A DNA stretch of 39,014 nucleotides from an uncultured Bacteroidales bacterium (GTDB lineage: Bacteria > Bacteroidota > Bacteroidia > Bacteroidales > UBA932), in contig UQWT01000015.1 in the NCBI GenBank assembly GCA_900544815.1, forward strand, positions 1 to 39,014. Reading direction: 5' to 3'. The notes under the pieces are model-generated. The model did no database searches, was not told the DNA's origin, and saw only the letters and a program-made list of their open reading frames with translations. The position numbers were made by a program, and so were the translations under genes. Positions 8,519 to 16,271 of this stretch are shown here, in pieces. Positions within the stretch are counted from its first letter, which is position 1. Each line of letters opens with the position of its first letter.

Positions 8519-9340
8519 ATGAGTACAATAAGCCCTTTAAAATTATCAACTTTAGAAATACTTGCTAATACGATAGCAGATATTGATTCCAATATTACAG
8601 GATCTGTAATACATAGAATGTTGTTGCAATCTCAAATTGATGATGTTTCTTATTCAGAACAATTCTTGGCGAAAAGAAAGAAACTATTCAATGCTTTTAA
8701 AAAATACCAGAATGATTATAAGTGTGCAAATAATATCGTTTTATTTATACAAAATGTATTGTCTACACAAAGATATGTAAACAATAAAGATATGTATAAT
8801 AAGCTTAAAAGTGAAGTAAATAAACAACTCGCTTTCGAAGGCTTATCTATAAACGATTCAAATCAAATTATATCTATTGCAAAAGCATCTAAAATATCCG
8901 ATGTACAAGTAAAGGTAGACGGCTTAAAATCAAAACTAATAGAACAAGGAGCGCATCAATTAGTTTTTTCTTACTGTAATTCGTAGTTACTTGCCAATAA
9001 CTATTTCCATGCTGTATTGGAATCTTCTAAGGGACTAATAAAAAGAATTCAGGACCTTGCAGAAGTTAAATATGATGGTCAAAACTTAATGGAAAATATT
9101 TTTAAGGATGATAATCCGATTTTGATTATTAACAACTTTCAAAGTAAATCAGAAAAGGATGAACATAGAGGTTTTCGTAATTTGTTGATAGGAATAGTGG
9201 CCATGTTTCGCAATCCTTCATCACATGAATTAAAAGTCGAATGGAATATGTCAGAACAAGATGCTCTAGACATAATGGCTATGATTTCTTATTGCCATCG
9301 CAGACTTGATAAAGCGCAAAAAATAAGAATTGAGAACTAA
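8519..9340 (+). pseudogene. TIGR02391-family (Hypoth_Ymh-like) gene split by an in-frame amber codon
   Basis: One continuous frame encodes a protein of about 273 aa interrupted only by TAG at 8984-8986. The N-terminal part (LSTLEILANTIADIDSNITG, then NKQLAFEGLSIND) and the C-terminal part (NNYFHAVLESSKGLIKRIQD, GFRNLLIGIVAMFRNPSSHE, ISYCHRRLD) match the layout I know for the TIGR02391 family, whose C-terminal half has the RNPxxHE motif. The amber sits where that family commonly has Glu-Leu-Leu, so a GAG to TAG change is plausible. I chose the ATG at 8519; an in-frame ATG at 8501 would add six residues. The function of the family is unknown, although members occur in phage and defence neighbourhoods. 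It looks inserted between the sugar transferase and the PIG-L gene. A 155 aa truncated product is possible. Confidence 0.7.
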
Positions 9341-9356
9341 ATAATACAATAACCAA

Positions 9357-10034
9357 ATGAAATACTTATTAGTTGTAGCCCACCCCGATGACGAAGTTCT
9401 TGGGGCTGGTGCATCAATGTGGAAATGGTCGCATGAAGGCGACGAAGTTGACGTAGCCATTATGTGTACAGAGGCAAAAGCAAGAGCTTTCCGTCCTTCG
9501 GATGCAGAGTTGGAAGGTGATACGGATGCTGCCACCAACTATGTTGGAGTAAGCAAGAAGTATGAGGCGACATTCCCCAACATCGAGATGAACACTGTAC
9601 CGCATTTGAAATTGGTGCAGTTTATTGAGAGTGCTATCCGTGAAAGCGAACCTGATATTGTGATTACTCATCATCCTGCTGACACCAACAACGACCACTT
9701 GCAAACCTCAATGGCCTGTCAGGAGGCTATACGTTTGTTTCAGCGTCAGCCGACAGTGAAGCCTGTGAAAGAGTTCTGGTATATGGAAGTACCATCGTGC
9801 TCGGAGTGGGCTATCAACGATGCCATGAATCTGTTCCGTCCTAACTGTTATGTTGAGGTTGGTCAGAACGGAATACAGGCTAAGTGCAAGGCTCTTTCTA
9901 TGTATCATGGTGTGATGCGTCCTTATCCTCATCCTCGAAGTGTAGAGTATATCACAGGCTTGGCTGCTATGCGCGGAAGCCAGTGGGGATGTAACTATGC
10001 AGAAGCATTCCAAGTGGTGTTGCGCAGATATTGA
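9357..10034 (+). CDS. PIG-L/LmbE-family N-acetyl sugar deacetylase
   Basis: 225 aa zinc-dependent deacetylase of the PIG-L family, which removes an N-acetyl group from GlcNAc-type substrates. The zinc and catalytic motif AHPDDE is at residues 8-13, and the third ligand region HHPADTNNDH is at 105-114. No signal peptide is present, so it acts in the cytoplasm, probably on a UDP- or undecaprenyl-linked sugar of this locus. It lies 16 bp after the broken TIGR02391 gene and is the last gene of the polysaccharide block. Base composition rises in GC relative to its left neighbours. Its exact substrate is inferred only from context. Confidence 0.88.
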   Translation: MKYLLVVAHPDDEVLGAGASMWKWSHEGDEVDVAIMCTEAKARAFRPSDAELEGDTDAATNYVGVSKKYEATFPNIEMNTVPHLKLVQFIESAIRESEPDIVITHHPADTNNDHLQTSMACQEAIRLFQRQPTVKPVKEFWYMEVPSCSEWAINDAMNLFRPNCYVEVGQNGIQAKCKALSMYHGVMRPYPHPRSVEYITGLAAMRGSQWGCNYAEAFQVVLRRY

Positions 10035-10149
10035 ATAAAATGGAAATAAATAAAGAATTACAAGAACTACTAATCAGACTTATAGATTCTTTACAAAGTC
10101 GCATAAAGGCGGAACTATTGGTTCTCTCCAATTAATAATTATAGCAAAG
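10035..10149. other. Junction between polysaccharide and cobamide blocks
   Basis: 115 bp with no credible gene. A start at 10041 runs only 14 codons to TAG. A short inverted repeat (ATTGG/CCAAT with a 6-nt loop, around 10118-10132) lies just ahead of cobU. I see no cobalamin riboswitch consensus and no good TAnnTTTG box here, so how the cobU operon is driven is unclear. Confidence 0.4.
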
Positions 10150-10662
10150 ATGAGAAAAGTAATACTTATAACAGGTGGTGCACGCTCAGGCAAGAGCTCT
10201 TACGCAGAAAAAATTGCAAAGCAACTCTCTCCCAACCCCATATATATGGCAACATCAAGAATATGGGACGAGGAGTTCAGACAGCGCGTAATACGCCATC
10301 AGAAAGCACGCGGAGAGGAATGGACCAACATAGAGGAGGAGAAGGAACTTAGCAAACACAATGTAGAAGGAAGAGTAGTCCTAATAGACTGCGTTACGCT
10401 ATGGGGCACAAACTTTTTCTTTGATAACGGTTCGGATGTAGACAAGAGCCTACAGGAGATTAAAGAGGAGTTTGACAGATTCACCTTCCAAAATGCAACT
10501 TTCATTTTTGTTACAAACGAGATAGGCATGGGGGGAACATCCGAGAATGAGGTACAGCGGAAATTTACAGATTTCCAAGGCTGGGTAAACCAATACATAG
10601 CAGCACACGCAGACCAAGTTATCTTTATGATTTCCGGTATTCCGGTGGTAATAAAACAGTAA
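10150..10662 (+). CDS. cobU: Adenosylcobinamide kinase / adenosylcobinamide-phosphate guanylyltransferase
   Basis: CobU phosphorylates adenosylcobinamide and then transfers GMP to give adenosylcobinamide-GDP, the activated ring for CobS. The 170 aa length is normal. The Walker A motif GGARSGKSS is at residues 9-17, the guanylylated His lies in RHQKARGEEW near residue 54, VVLIDCVTLW is at about 76-85, and the FVTNEIGMGG segment is near residue 120. It is the first gene of a tight five-gene + strand operon, ending 2 bp before the apgM-like gene. No riboswitch is visible upstream. Confidence 0.95.
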   Translation: MRKVILITGGARSGKSSYAEKIAKQLSPNPIYMATSRIWDEEFRQRVIRHQKARGEEWTNIEEEKELSKHNVEGRVVLIDCVTLWGTNFFFDNGSDVDKSLQEIKEEFDRFTFQNATFIFVTNEIGMGGTSENEVQRKFTDFQGWVNQYIAAHADQVIFMISGIPVVIKQ

Positions 10663-10664
10663 TA

Positions 10665-11876
10665 ATGAAGCACATTATTATTATAGGGGACGGTATGGCA
10701 GATGTTCCAACCTCATCGTTAGGTAACAAGACGCTTTTACAGTACGCACAAACGCCAAATATGGACAGATTGGCTGCATTGGGGCGTACAGGAGTGCTTA
10801 AAACCGTACCCAAAGGATTTACACCGGGAAGCGAAGTGGCAAACCTTTCGATTTTAGGATATGACATACACAAAGTGTATGAAGGGAGAGGAGCGTTAGA
10901 AGCAGCTGCCATGGGGGTAGAGTTACAGCCTGGTGATTTGGCCATACGCTGCAATCTCATAACAATCCAAAAGGATACAATAAAAAGCCATTCGGCAGGA
11001 CTTATCTCTACAGAAGAGGCTGCAAAACTGATAGATTTCATAAACAAAAATCTTGGCAATAAAAAGGTAAGGTTCTACGCCGGAACGCAGTACAGACATC
11101 TGTTGGTCATAAAAAACGGAAGTAAAAAAATAGATTGCACCCCTCCACACGACCACCTGTCGGAGCCGTTCATGCCGCTTATGGCCAAGGCAACCGCCAA
11201 AGATGCGGAGGAGACCGTCAATCTAATTAATAACCTCATTATCAAATCACAAGAATTATTAGCCAATCACCCTGTTAACCTGCAAAGGATAAAAGATGGC
11301 AAACTTCCGGCTAACAGTATCTGGCCATGGAGCCCCGGATACAAACCAAATATGAAGCCGCTTGCACAGATCTATCCGGCAATCAGAAGAGGCTCTGTAA
11401 TCTCCGCAAGCGACCTAATCAACAGCATAGGCATCTACGCCGGGCTGAACCGAATACATGTTGAAGGTGCAACAGGGCTATATGATACAAATTACGGCAA
11501 CAAGGTAAAAGCCGCATTAAATGCCCTACTTGCAGACGATTTTGTCTACCTGCACATAGATGCAAGCGATGAAGCAGGCCATGAGGGGGATCTGAAAAAG
11601 AAGCTTCTCACCATAGAGAATTTAGACCGATATGTAGTAGGACCAATATACAACGCAGTCAAGGATTGGGACAATCCGGTGGCAATCTCCGTTCTGCCGG
11701 ACCACCCCACCCCATACCATTTGCGCACACATACGGCAGACCCTGTTCCGTTTTTAATTTATTACCCCAATATTATTCCCGACAATATCCTCTCTTTTAA
11801 TGAAATATCTTGCAAAGAGGGGGCATACGGAGAGTTAAAGGGAAACCAGTTTATGAATGAATTTATGACCATTTAA
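10665..11876 (+). CDS. ApgM-like phosphoglycerate mutase family protein in the cobamide operon
   Basis: 403 aa member of the archaeal-type cofactor-independent phosphoglycerate mutase branch of the alkaline phosphatase superfamily. Metal and catalytic features are present: IIIIGDGMAD (D9), the nucleophile segment GSEVANLSILGYD with Ser56 as likely nucleophile, the HIDASDEAGHEGD ligand cluster near residue 298, and LPDHPTPYHLRTHTADPVPF near residue 345. It could be a true phosphoglycerate mutase. However, it lies 2 bp after cobU and 1 bp before cobT, so a cobamide role is likely. Relatives have been proposed as non-orthologous homoserine kinases, which makes an L-threonine kinase feeding CobD an attractive inference. 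It is not CobC, which is separate at 13666. Confidence 0.85.
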   Translation: MKHIIIIGDGMADVPTSSLGNKTLLQYAQTPNMDRLAALGRTGVLKTVPKGFTPGSEVANLSILGYDIHKVYEGRGALEAAAMGVELQPGDLAIRCNLITIQKDTIKSHSAGLISTEEAAKLIDFINKNLGNKKVRFYAGTQYRHLLVIKNGSKKIDCTPPHDHLSEPFMPLMAKATAKDAEETVNLINNLIIKSQELLANHPVNLQRIKDGKLPANSIWPWSPGYKPNMKPLAQIYPAIRRGSVISASDLINSIGIYAGLNRIHVEGATGLYDTNYGNKVKAALNALLADDFVYLHIDASDEAGHEGDLKKKLLTIENLDRYVVGPIYNAVKDWDNPVAISVLPDHPTPYHLRTHTADPVPFLIYYPNIIPDNILSFNEISCKEGAYGELKGNQFMNEFMTI

Positions 11877-11877
11877 T

Positions 11878-12930
11878 ATGAAACCCAATATTAAGAATTT
11901 TAACATTTTGCCTCCAAACAAAAACATATACAAAGCATTGGTTGACAAGGTTGACAACCTTACCAAACCCAAAGGGGCTTTGGGAGTTTTGGAACAACTT
12001 GCAATTAAGATAGGACTTATACAGCAAACACTATCCCCAACGCTCAAAAGCCCTCAGAACATTATCTTTGCCGCAGATCACGGCATTGTGGAGGAAAATG
12101 TAAGTCTCTCTCCAAAAGAGGTGACTTGGCAACAGCTCAGCAACTTTGTCCATGGGGGCGGGGGGATAAACTTCCTCTGCAGGCAGCACGGATTCAAACT
12201 TAAAATAGTTGATGCCGGCGTTGATTATAATCTACCATACGACAAAGGAATTATCAACATGAAGGTAAGAAAAGGGACAAGGAACTATCTTCACGAGGCA
12301 GCGATGACACAACAGGAGATGGAACTTTGTATAGAGAGAGGTGCAAAGATAGTGGAGCAATGTTACAAAGAGGGAAGCAACATACTGAGTTTTGGAGAGA
12401 TGGGCATTGGCAACACCTCATCTTCATCTATATGGATGAGCTATTTTACAGGTATACCATTTGAAAAGTGCGTTGGCGCAGGATCGGGGTTGAACAATAA
12501 AGGAATAGAACACAAATACAATGTACTAAAGGCCTCTATGGAGAACTATAAAGGGGATGGTTCCGCAAAAGATATAATACGTTACTTTGGAGGCTACGAG
12601 ATGGTAATGGCTGTTGGAGCAATGCTAAAGGCGGCTGAACTTAAGATGATAATTCTTGTAGACGGTTTCATTATGACAAACTGCATCTTAGCCGCAAGCA
12701 AGCTGTACCCCGCAGTTTTAGACTATGCTATCTTTGGACATTGCGGAGATGAGGGGGGGCACCGCCTTGTTTTAGATGCACTCAATGCTCATCCGCTGCT
12801 TAATTTAGGATTCCGACTTGGAGAGGGGACAGGAGCTGTTTGCTCATTTCCAATAGTAGACTCCGCTGTTAGAATGATAAACGAAATGGAGACCTTCCAA
12901 AGTGCTTCAATCACAAAATATTTTAAATAA
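11878..12930 (+). CDS. cobT: Nicotinate-nucleotide--dimethylbenzimidazole phosphoribosyltransferase
   Basis: CobT makes alpha-ribazole phosphate from a lower-ligand base and nicotinate mononucleotide. The protein is 350 aa, the usual size. Diagnostic segments are FAADHGIVEENVSLSPKEVT (63-82), FVHGGGGINFLCRQ near residue 92, GEMGIGNTSSSS near residue 178, and GFRLGEGTGAV near residue 315 with the catalytic glutamate. It begins 1 bp after the apgM-like stop and ends 7 bp before the CobS start, consistent with one transcript. The lower-ligand preference (dimethylbenzimidazole, adenine or other) cannot be read; no bluB or bza gene lies in the window. Confidence 0.95.
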   Translation: MKPNIKNFNILPPNKNIYKALVDKVDNLTKPKGALGVLEQLAIKIGLIQQTLSPTLKSPQNIIFAADHGIVEENVSLSPKEVTWQQLSNFVHGGGGINFLCRQHGFKLKIVDAGVDYNLPYDKGIINMKVRKGTRNYLHEAAMTQQEMELCIERGAKIVEQCYKEGSNILSFGEMGIGNTSSSSIWMSYFTGIPFEKCVGAGSGLNNKGIEHKYNVLKASMENYKGDGSAKDIIRYFGGYEMVMAVGAMLKAAELKMIILVDGFIMTNCILAASKLYPAVLDYAIFGHCGDEGGHRLVLDALNAHPLLNLGFRLGEGTGAVCSFPIVDSAVRMINEMETFQSASITKYFK

Positions 12931-12937
12931 GGTTGCA

Positions 12938-13681
12938 ATGAATCTGTTAGCTGCACTCATATTTTTTACACGCCTGCCATTCTGGAGGATTAAGGAGGTT
13001 CCGGCAGAATGTTTCAAACACGTAGTACCCTATTGGCCATTTGTAGGTTGGATTACAGGAGGAATAACCGCTGCAGTTCTATGGTTATGCGGGCAGGTAT
13101 TTCCAATTTCATTAGCCTGGATAATAGCAATAGTTACAAGACTGCTTATAACCGGATGCCTGCACGAAGACGGTTTTGCAGACTTTTTAGATGGTTTTGG
13201 AGGTGGTACCACACGTGAACGCGTCTTGGCCATTATGAAAGATTCACATTTAGGAACATACGGAGTAATAGGTCTTATTGCATATTTTTGCATTATTGCG
13301 CAGATATGCATAGTGCCAATAGAATTGCTCTGTATCTTTGTATTATGTGGAGACTGCTGGTCTAAATGTGTGGCATCTCAAATAGCCAATATTCTTCCGT
13401 ACGCACGCAAGGAGGAGGAGAGCAAAGCCAAGTCTGTCAACTCACCCATGAATACAAAAGAGAGGTTGATAGCTATAGCAGGTGGTTTAATACCGGGCAT
13501 ATTACTATTACCTTTACAGTATGCACCTGCAATGTTATGCCCCATATTAACGTTCATTGTATTATGCCTTATAATGAAAAGGAGAATACAGGGTTATACC
13601 GGAGACTGTTGCGGTGCACTTGTCGTAACAGGCGAATTGTCATATTATTTAGGTTGCCTTATTATATGGAGATTATTTTAG
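12938..13681 (+). CDS. cobS: Adenosylcobinamide-GDP ribazoletransferase
   Basis: CobS is the inner-membrane enzyme that joins adenosylcobinamide-GDP to alpha-ribazole (or its phosphate). I chose the ATG at 12938, giving 247 aa beginning MNLLAALIFFTRLPF, the standard CobS N-terminus; the longer GTG start at 12902 would run into cobT. HEDGFADFLDGFGGG near residue 71 is the conserved acidic metal-binding signature, and several hydrophobic segments follow. YTGDCCGA near residue 220 is the second conserved motif. It overlaps cobC by 16 bp. Confidence 0.95.
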   Translation: MNLLAALIFFTRLPFWRIKEVPAECFKHVVPYWPFVGWITGGITAAVLWLCGQVFPISLAWIIAIVTRLLITGCLHEDGFADFLDGFGGGTTRERVLAIMKDSHLGTYGVIGLIAYFCIIAQICIVPIELLCIFVLCGDCWSKCVASQIANILPYARKEEESKAKSVNSPMNTKERLIAIAGGLIPGILLLPLQYAPAMLCPILTFIVLCLIMKRRIQGYTGDCCGALVVTGELSYYLGCLIIWRLF

Positions 13682-14196
13682 TAAGACATACATCTGTAGA
13701 TGTTCCTCCGGGAGTATGCTATGGGCAGAGCGATGTACCATTGAAAACCACTTTTGAACAGGAGGCCAAAGTTGTAATAGAAAACTTGTCTCACTACGGC
13801 CGGTTTGACATGGTATACACAAGTCCGCTTTCACGATGTGCCAAATTAGCAACTATATGCGGTTATCCGAATGCGATACGTGAAAAGAGGGTGATTGAGA
13901 TGAATTTTGGGGAGTGGGAGATGCAACGTTACGACAGTATAACAGATCAGCACCTGCAGGAGTGGTATGACGACTATTTTAACGTGGCTGCAACCGGAGG
14001 AGAATCATTCACTATACAGTACGAACGAATATCCGATTTCCTGAATGAGCTAAAAGAGCTGCCATACAACAAGGTTGCTGTTTTCACACATGGAGGGGTG
14101 ATAATTTGCGCCCTCATATATGCCAAATGTGTAAAAAAAGAGGACGCATTCAGCCACCTGCCTCCATACGGAGGAATCGTTAAAATAAATATATGA
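13666..14196 (+). CDS. cobC: Alpha-ribazole phosphatase (histidine phosphatase family)
   Basis: CobC dephosphorylates alpha-ribazole phosphate or adenosylcobalamin phosphate. The 176 aa protein starts MEIILVRHTSVDVPPGVCYG; RH at residues 7-8 is the phosphohistidine motif, and GVCYGQSDVPL is typical of CobC rather than glycolytic mutase. EMNFGEWE near residue 79 and FTHGGVI near residue 142 (second catalytic His) complete the fold. I start at the ATG at 13666, inside the end of cobS, because a longer upstream frame has no family support. The 3' end overlaps cbiB on the other strand by 17 bp, tail to tail. Confidence 0.93.
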   Translation: MEIILVRHTSVDVPPGVCYGQSDVPLKTTFEQEAKVVIENLSHYGRFDMVYTSPLSRCAKLATICGYPNAIREKRVIEMNFGEWEMQRYDSITDQHLQEWYDDYFNVAATGGESFTIQYERISDFLNELKELPYNKVAVFTHGGVIICALIYAKCVKKEDAFSHLPPYGGIVKINI

Positions 14197-15091
14197 TACA
14201 GTCTATAATGACTATTATCCCAACAAACATCATCTCTACCATCTTATTAATTCTTACAGCCTTAGTCATGTCTGCAGTAGTCAACAGCCTGTCATTAACA
14301 CCAATAAAAGGCTTCCACACCTCCTCACCAAAGTAGTTGTGAGGGCCGCCAAAACGACAATCAAGTATTCCTGCCAACGCAGCCTCCGGGTATCCGGAAT
14401 TAGGACTTGCATGTTGGTTGCCATATTTTTTCACAAAAGAGAATAATGATAGTCTTCCCGACGACAATACCATTAAAACCGCGGTTATACGTGCCGGAAT
14501 GTAGTTTGCCGCGTCATCCATACGTGCTGCAAAACAGCCGAAATCCTTATAGCGTTCATTCTTATAACCTATCATTGAATCCAATGTATTTACCATTTTG
14601 TAGGCCATCATGCCCGGAACACCCAACAGAAGATACCAAAAGAGCGGAGCAATAACACCATCGCTAAGATTTTCCGCAAGTGTTTCAAGAGCGGCTGTCC
14701 TTATCTCCTGTGCGTTAAGGTTAGATGTATCCCTCCCCACTATTCTGGCAACCTGCTTTCGTCCCTCCTCCAAAGATCTGTCCACAGCCCTAAAAACCTC
14801 CCTTACCTCCCGTATGAGTGTTGTCCCTGCCAAACAATAAAACACTAATATTACAGATATGACAATATAAGCATCAACTTTAAGTAATTCATATGTAACG
14901 ACAAATGTCAACACAACCAACAGTAATGCCCAGATGCCACCTTTAAGCATACGTCTCCTGCCCTTATTAAAACGGTGCTCTCCCCACGAAATCAGCTTTC
15001 CAAAGCCTACAACAGGATGCGGAAGATGCTCCGGATCCCCAAATATGAGATCCAATATCCATGCTGCTACCAAACAAATTGATTTTATCAT
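14180..15091 (-). CDS. cbiB: Adenosylcobinamide-phosphate synthase
   Basis: CbiB (CobD in Pseudomonas naming) attaches (R)-1-amino-2-propanol phosphate to adenosylcobyric acid, giving adenosylcobinamide phosphate. It is a 303 aa inner-membrane protein beginning MIKSICLVAAWILDLIFGDP, with HPVVGFGKLI following; this is the family signature. ENLSDGVIAPLFWY near residue 140 and NTLDSMIGYKNERY near residue 168 are also diagnostic. It is the last gene of the minus-strand pduO-cobQ-cobD-cbiB set and directly uses the CobD product. It is separated from cobD by 145 bp containing an inverted hexamer repeat, which may change its expression relative to cobD. Confidence 0.95.
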   Translation of the reverse strand: MIKSICLVAAWILDLIFGDPEHLPHPVVGFGKLISWGEHRFNKGRRRMLKGGIWALLLVVLTFVVTYELLKVDAYIVISVILVFYCLAGTTLIREVREVFRAVDRSLEEGRKQVARIVGRDTSNLNAQEIRTAALETLAENLSDGVIAPLFWYLLLGVPGMMAYKMVNTLDSMIGYKNERYKDFGCFAARMDDAANYIPARITAVLMVLSSGRLSLFSFVKKYGNQHASPNSGYPEAALAGILDCRFGGPHNYFGEEVWKPFIGVNDRLLTTADMTKAVRINKMVEMMFVGIIVIIDCIIYLF

Positions 15092-15107
15092 AACAAACTT
15101 ATATTAT

Positions 15108-15247
15108 GCGTTGCCTTGGCGTTAGCGTTGGCCTTGATTTAGTTTATAGCTAAGATTTTATAGTGTATAGAGAAAGCGTTGGCGTTAGCGTTGGCTTTCA
15201 ATACTTAATGGGCTAAAGCCAATGACAATGCCAAAGCTAACGCCAAT
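15108..15247. repeat. Imperfect hexamer-repeat array with inverted copy (hairpin) between cobD and cbiB
   Basis: A 17-bp word TTGGCGTTAGCGTTGGC occurs at 15116-15132 and again at 15179-15195, and its reverse complement occurs with one mismatch at 15230-15246. The unit is a hexamer: GCGTTG, GCGTTA, GCGTTG at 15176-15193, and on the other side GCCAAT, GACAAT, GCCAAA, GCTAAC, GCCAAT at 15218-15247. The right arm covers the last codons and stop of cobD. The inner arms TTGGCTTT (15191-15198) and AAAGCCAA (15215-15222) pair perfectly. The element can form a strong hairpin in the minus-strand transcript, so it could act as an attenuator, processing site or weak terminator. It could also be a slippage-born or REP-like repeat. 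Confidence 0.75.
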
Positions 15248-16271
15248 TAACAAACATGGCTATTGCTTTAACCAACATATCATTCTCTTTTGGTGTTTGC
15301 GTTGCAACACGAAAACAGCCATCATTAAGCCCCTCAAAATTGGAGGCATCTCTAATAAGTATCCCATGCTCCTTTGCAAGATACTCTTTTAGCGTAGACG
15401 CTTTGCCATTCTTTAACGAGCATAGCATAAAATGAGTTTGGGTTGGTGTAACATCTACTCCGTCCAAACTATTTAACATTAAACTCAACCTTTGTGTTTC
15501 TAACAGATATGCAGGCATATCTATAGGAGCATCGTGTGGATGTTCCATTAAATACAAACCGGCCTCAACAGCCAACTTGTTCACAGACCACGGCATTCTG
15601 TTGTTACGCAGACGTTGCAGTAACTCCCCTTTTGCCGTAACATAGCCCAACCTTATGCCAGGGACAGCATATCGCTTTGTCATAGAATGCAACAGCAGAA
15701 CATTACAATAACTTGCGGCCTCCTTTGCCGTAAACGTCTCTTCCATTGTAAAAGATTCGTATGACTGGTCTATTACAAAACAGACATTCGGGTTATTCTC
15801 TATCAATTTACGCAAATATCCAATCTCATACGCCCGCCCTGTAGGGTTGTTGGGGTTGCAGAGCCATAACATATTTATATCATCCGGCAACCGATAACCG
15901 GAATTTTTGTCGGGAAGCTGAAAAATAGCTCTTACATTACAAGCGTGCATCCTGCAGGCATCTGCATACTCACTGAACGTGGGTTGGCAAATAGCAACAT
16001 TAAGTCCTCTGAAAGTCTGAGCTATAAGATATATTGCCTCGGTAGCACCATTGGTTACACATACCTCTCCGCTTTTGAGAGATTTTACTGCTGCTATCTT
16101 TCGTTCCAACGAATACGGCTCGGGTTCAGGGTAACTGCCAATCTCGTCTATACAGTTGCAAAGATGCCTTTTAAGCCCATCTATGTTTACTCTGTTAAAG
16201 ACGTTTGAACTAAAGTTATATCTAATCTTCCTGCCATATTTATAGGCATCATCGCCGTGTCCGTTAATCAT
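15237..16271 (-). CDS. cobD: L-threonine-O-3-phosphate decarboxylase (PLP-dependent)
   Basis: CobD (Salmonella naming; CobC in Pseudomonas) decarboxylates L-threonine phosphate to (R)-1-amino-2-propanol phosphate, the linker used by CbiB. The 344 aa protein belongs to the aspartate aminotransferase fold, near histidinol-phosphate aminotransferase. Visible features are the N-terminal NGHGDDAY, GSYPEPEPYSLE (45-56), NGATEAI (74-80), NPNNPTG (139-145), the PLP-binding D168 and the Schiff-base lysine K199 in HSMTKRYAVPGIRLGY. Context with cbiB and cobQ favours CobD over HisC. The start overlaps the cobQ stop by 8 bp. The stop codon lies inside the hexamer-repeat element. Confidence 0.92.
   Translation of the reverse strand: MINGHGDDAYKYGRKIRYNFSSNVFNRVNIDGLKRHLCNCIDEIGSYPEPEPYSLERKIAAVKSLKSGEVCVTNGATEAIYLIAQTFRGLNVAICQPTFSEYADACRMHACNVRAIFQLPDKNSGYRLPDDINMLWLCNPNNPTGRAYEIGYLRKLIENNPNVCFVIDQSYESFTMEETFTAKEAASYCNVLLLHSMTKRYAVPGIRLGYVTAKGELLQRLRNNRMPWSVNKLAVEAGLYLMEHPHDAPIDMPAYLLETQRLSLMLNSLDGVDVTPTQTHFMLCSLKNGKASTLKEYLAKEHGILIRDASNFEGLNDGCFRVATQTPKENDMLVKAIAMFVNWR

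Noticed and set aside
9017..9340. A separate 107-aa gene starting with TTG
   Set aside because: It is in the same frame as the preceding ORF after TAG 8984-8986, and the pair completes one TIGR02391-type protein, so it is the 3' part of a broken gene.
10041..10136. Small peptide gene in the gap before cobU
   Set aside because: The frame closes at TAG after 14 codons and has no supporting features.
10035..10149. Cobalamin riboswitch ahead of cobU
   Set aside because: The gap is too short and has no B12 box or GCCACTG element.
10665..11876. Second alpha-ribazole phosphatase (CobC)
   Set aside because: It belongs to the alkaline phosphatase superfamily ApgM branch, not the histidine phosphatase family, and a true CobC is present at 13666-14196.
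13366..13665. N-terminal extension of cobC from 13366
   Set aside because: That stretch lies in another frame of cobS and has no family match; the phosphatase motif RHT begins right after the ATG at 13666.
14407..14840. Plus-strand ORFs opposite cbiB
   Set aside because: They are antisense shadows of an intact, well-recognised gene with no independent support.
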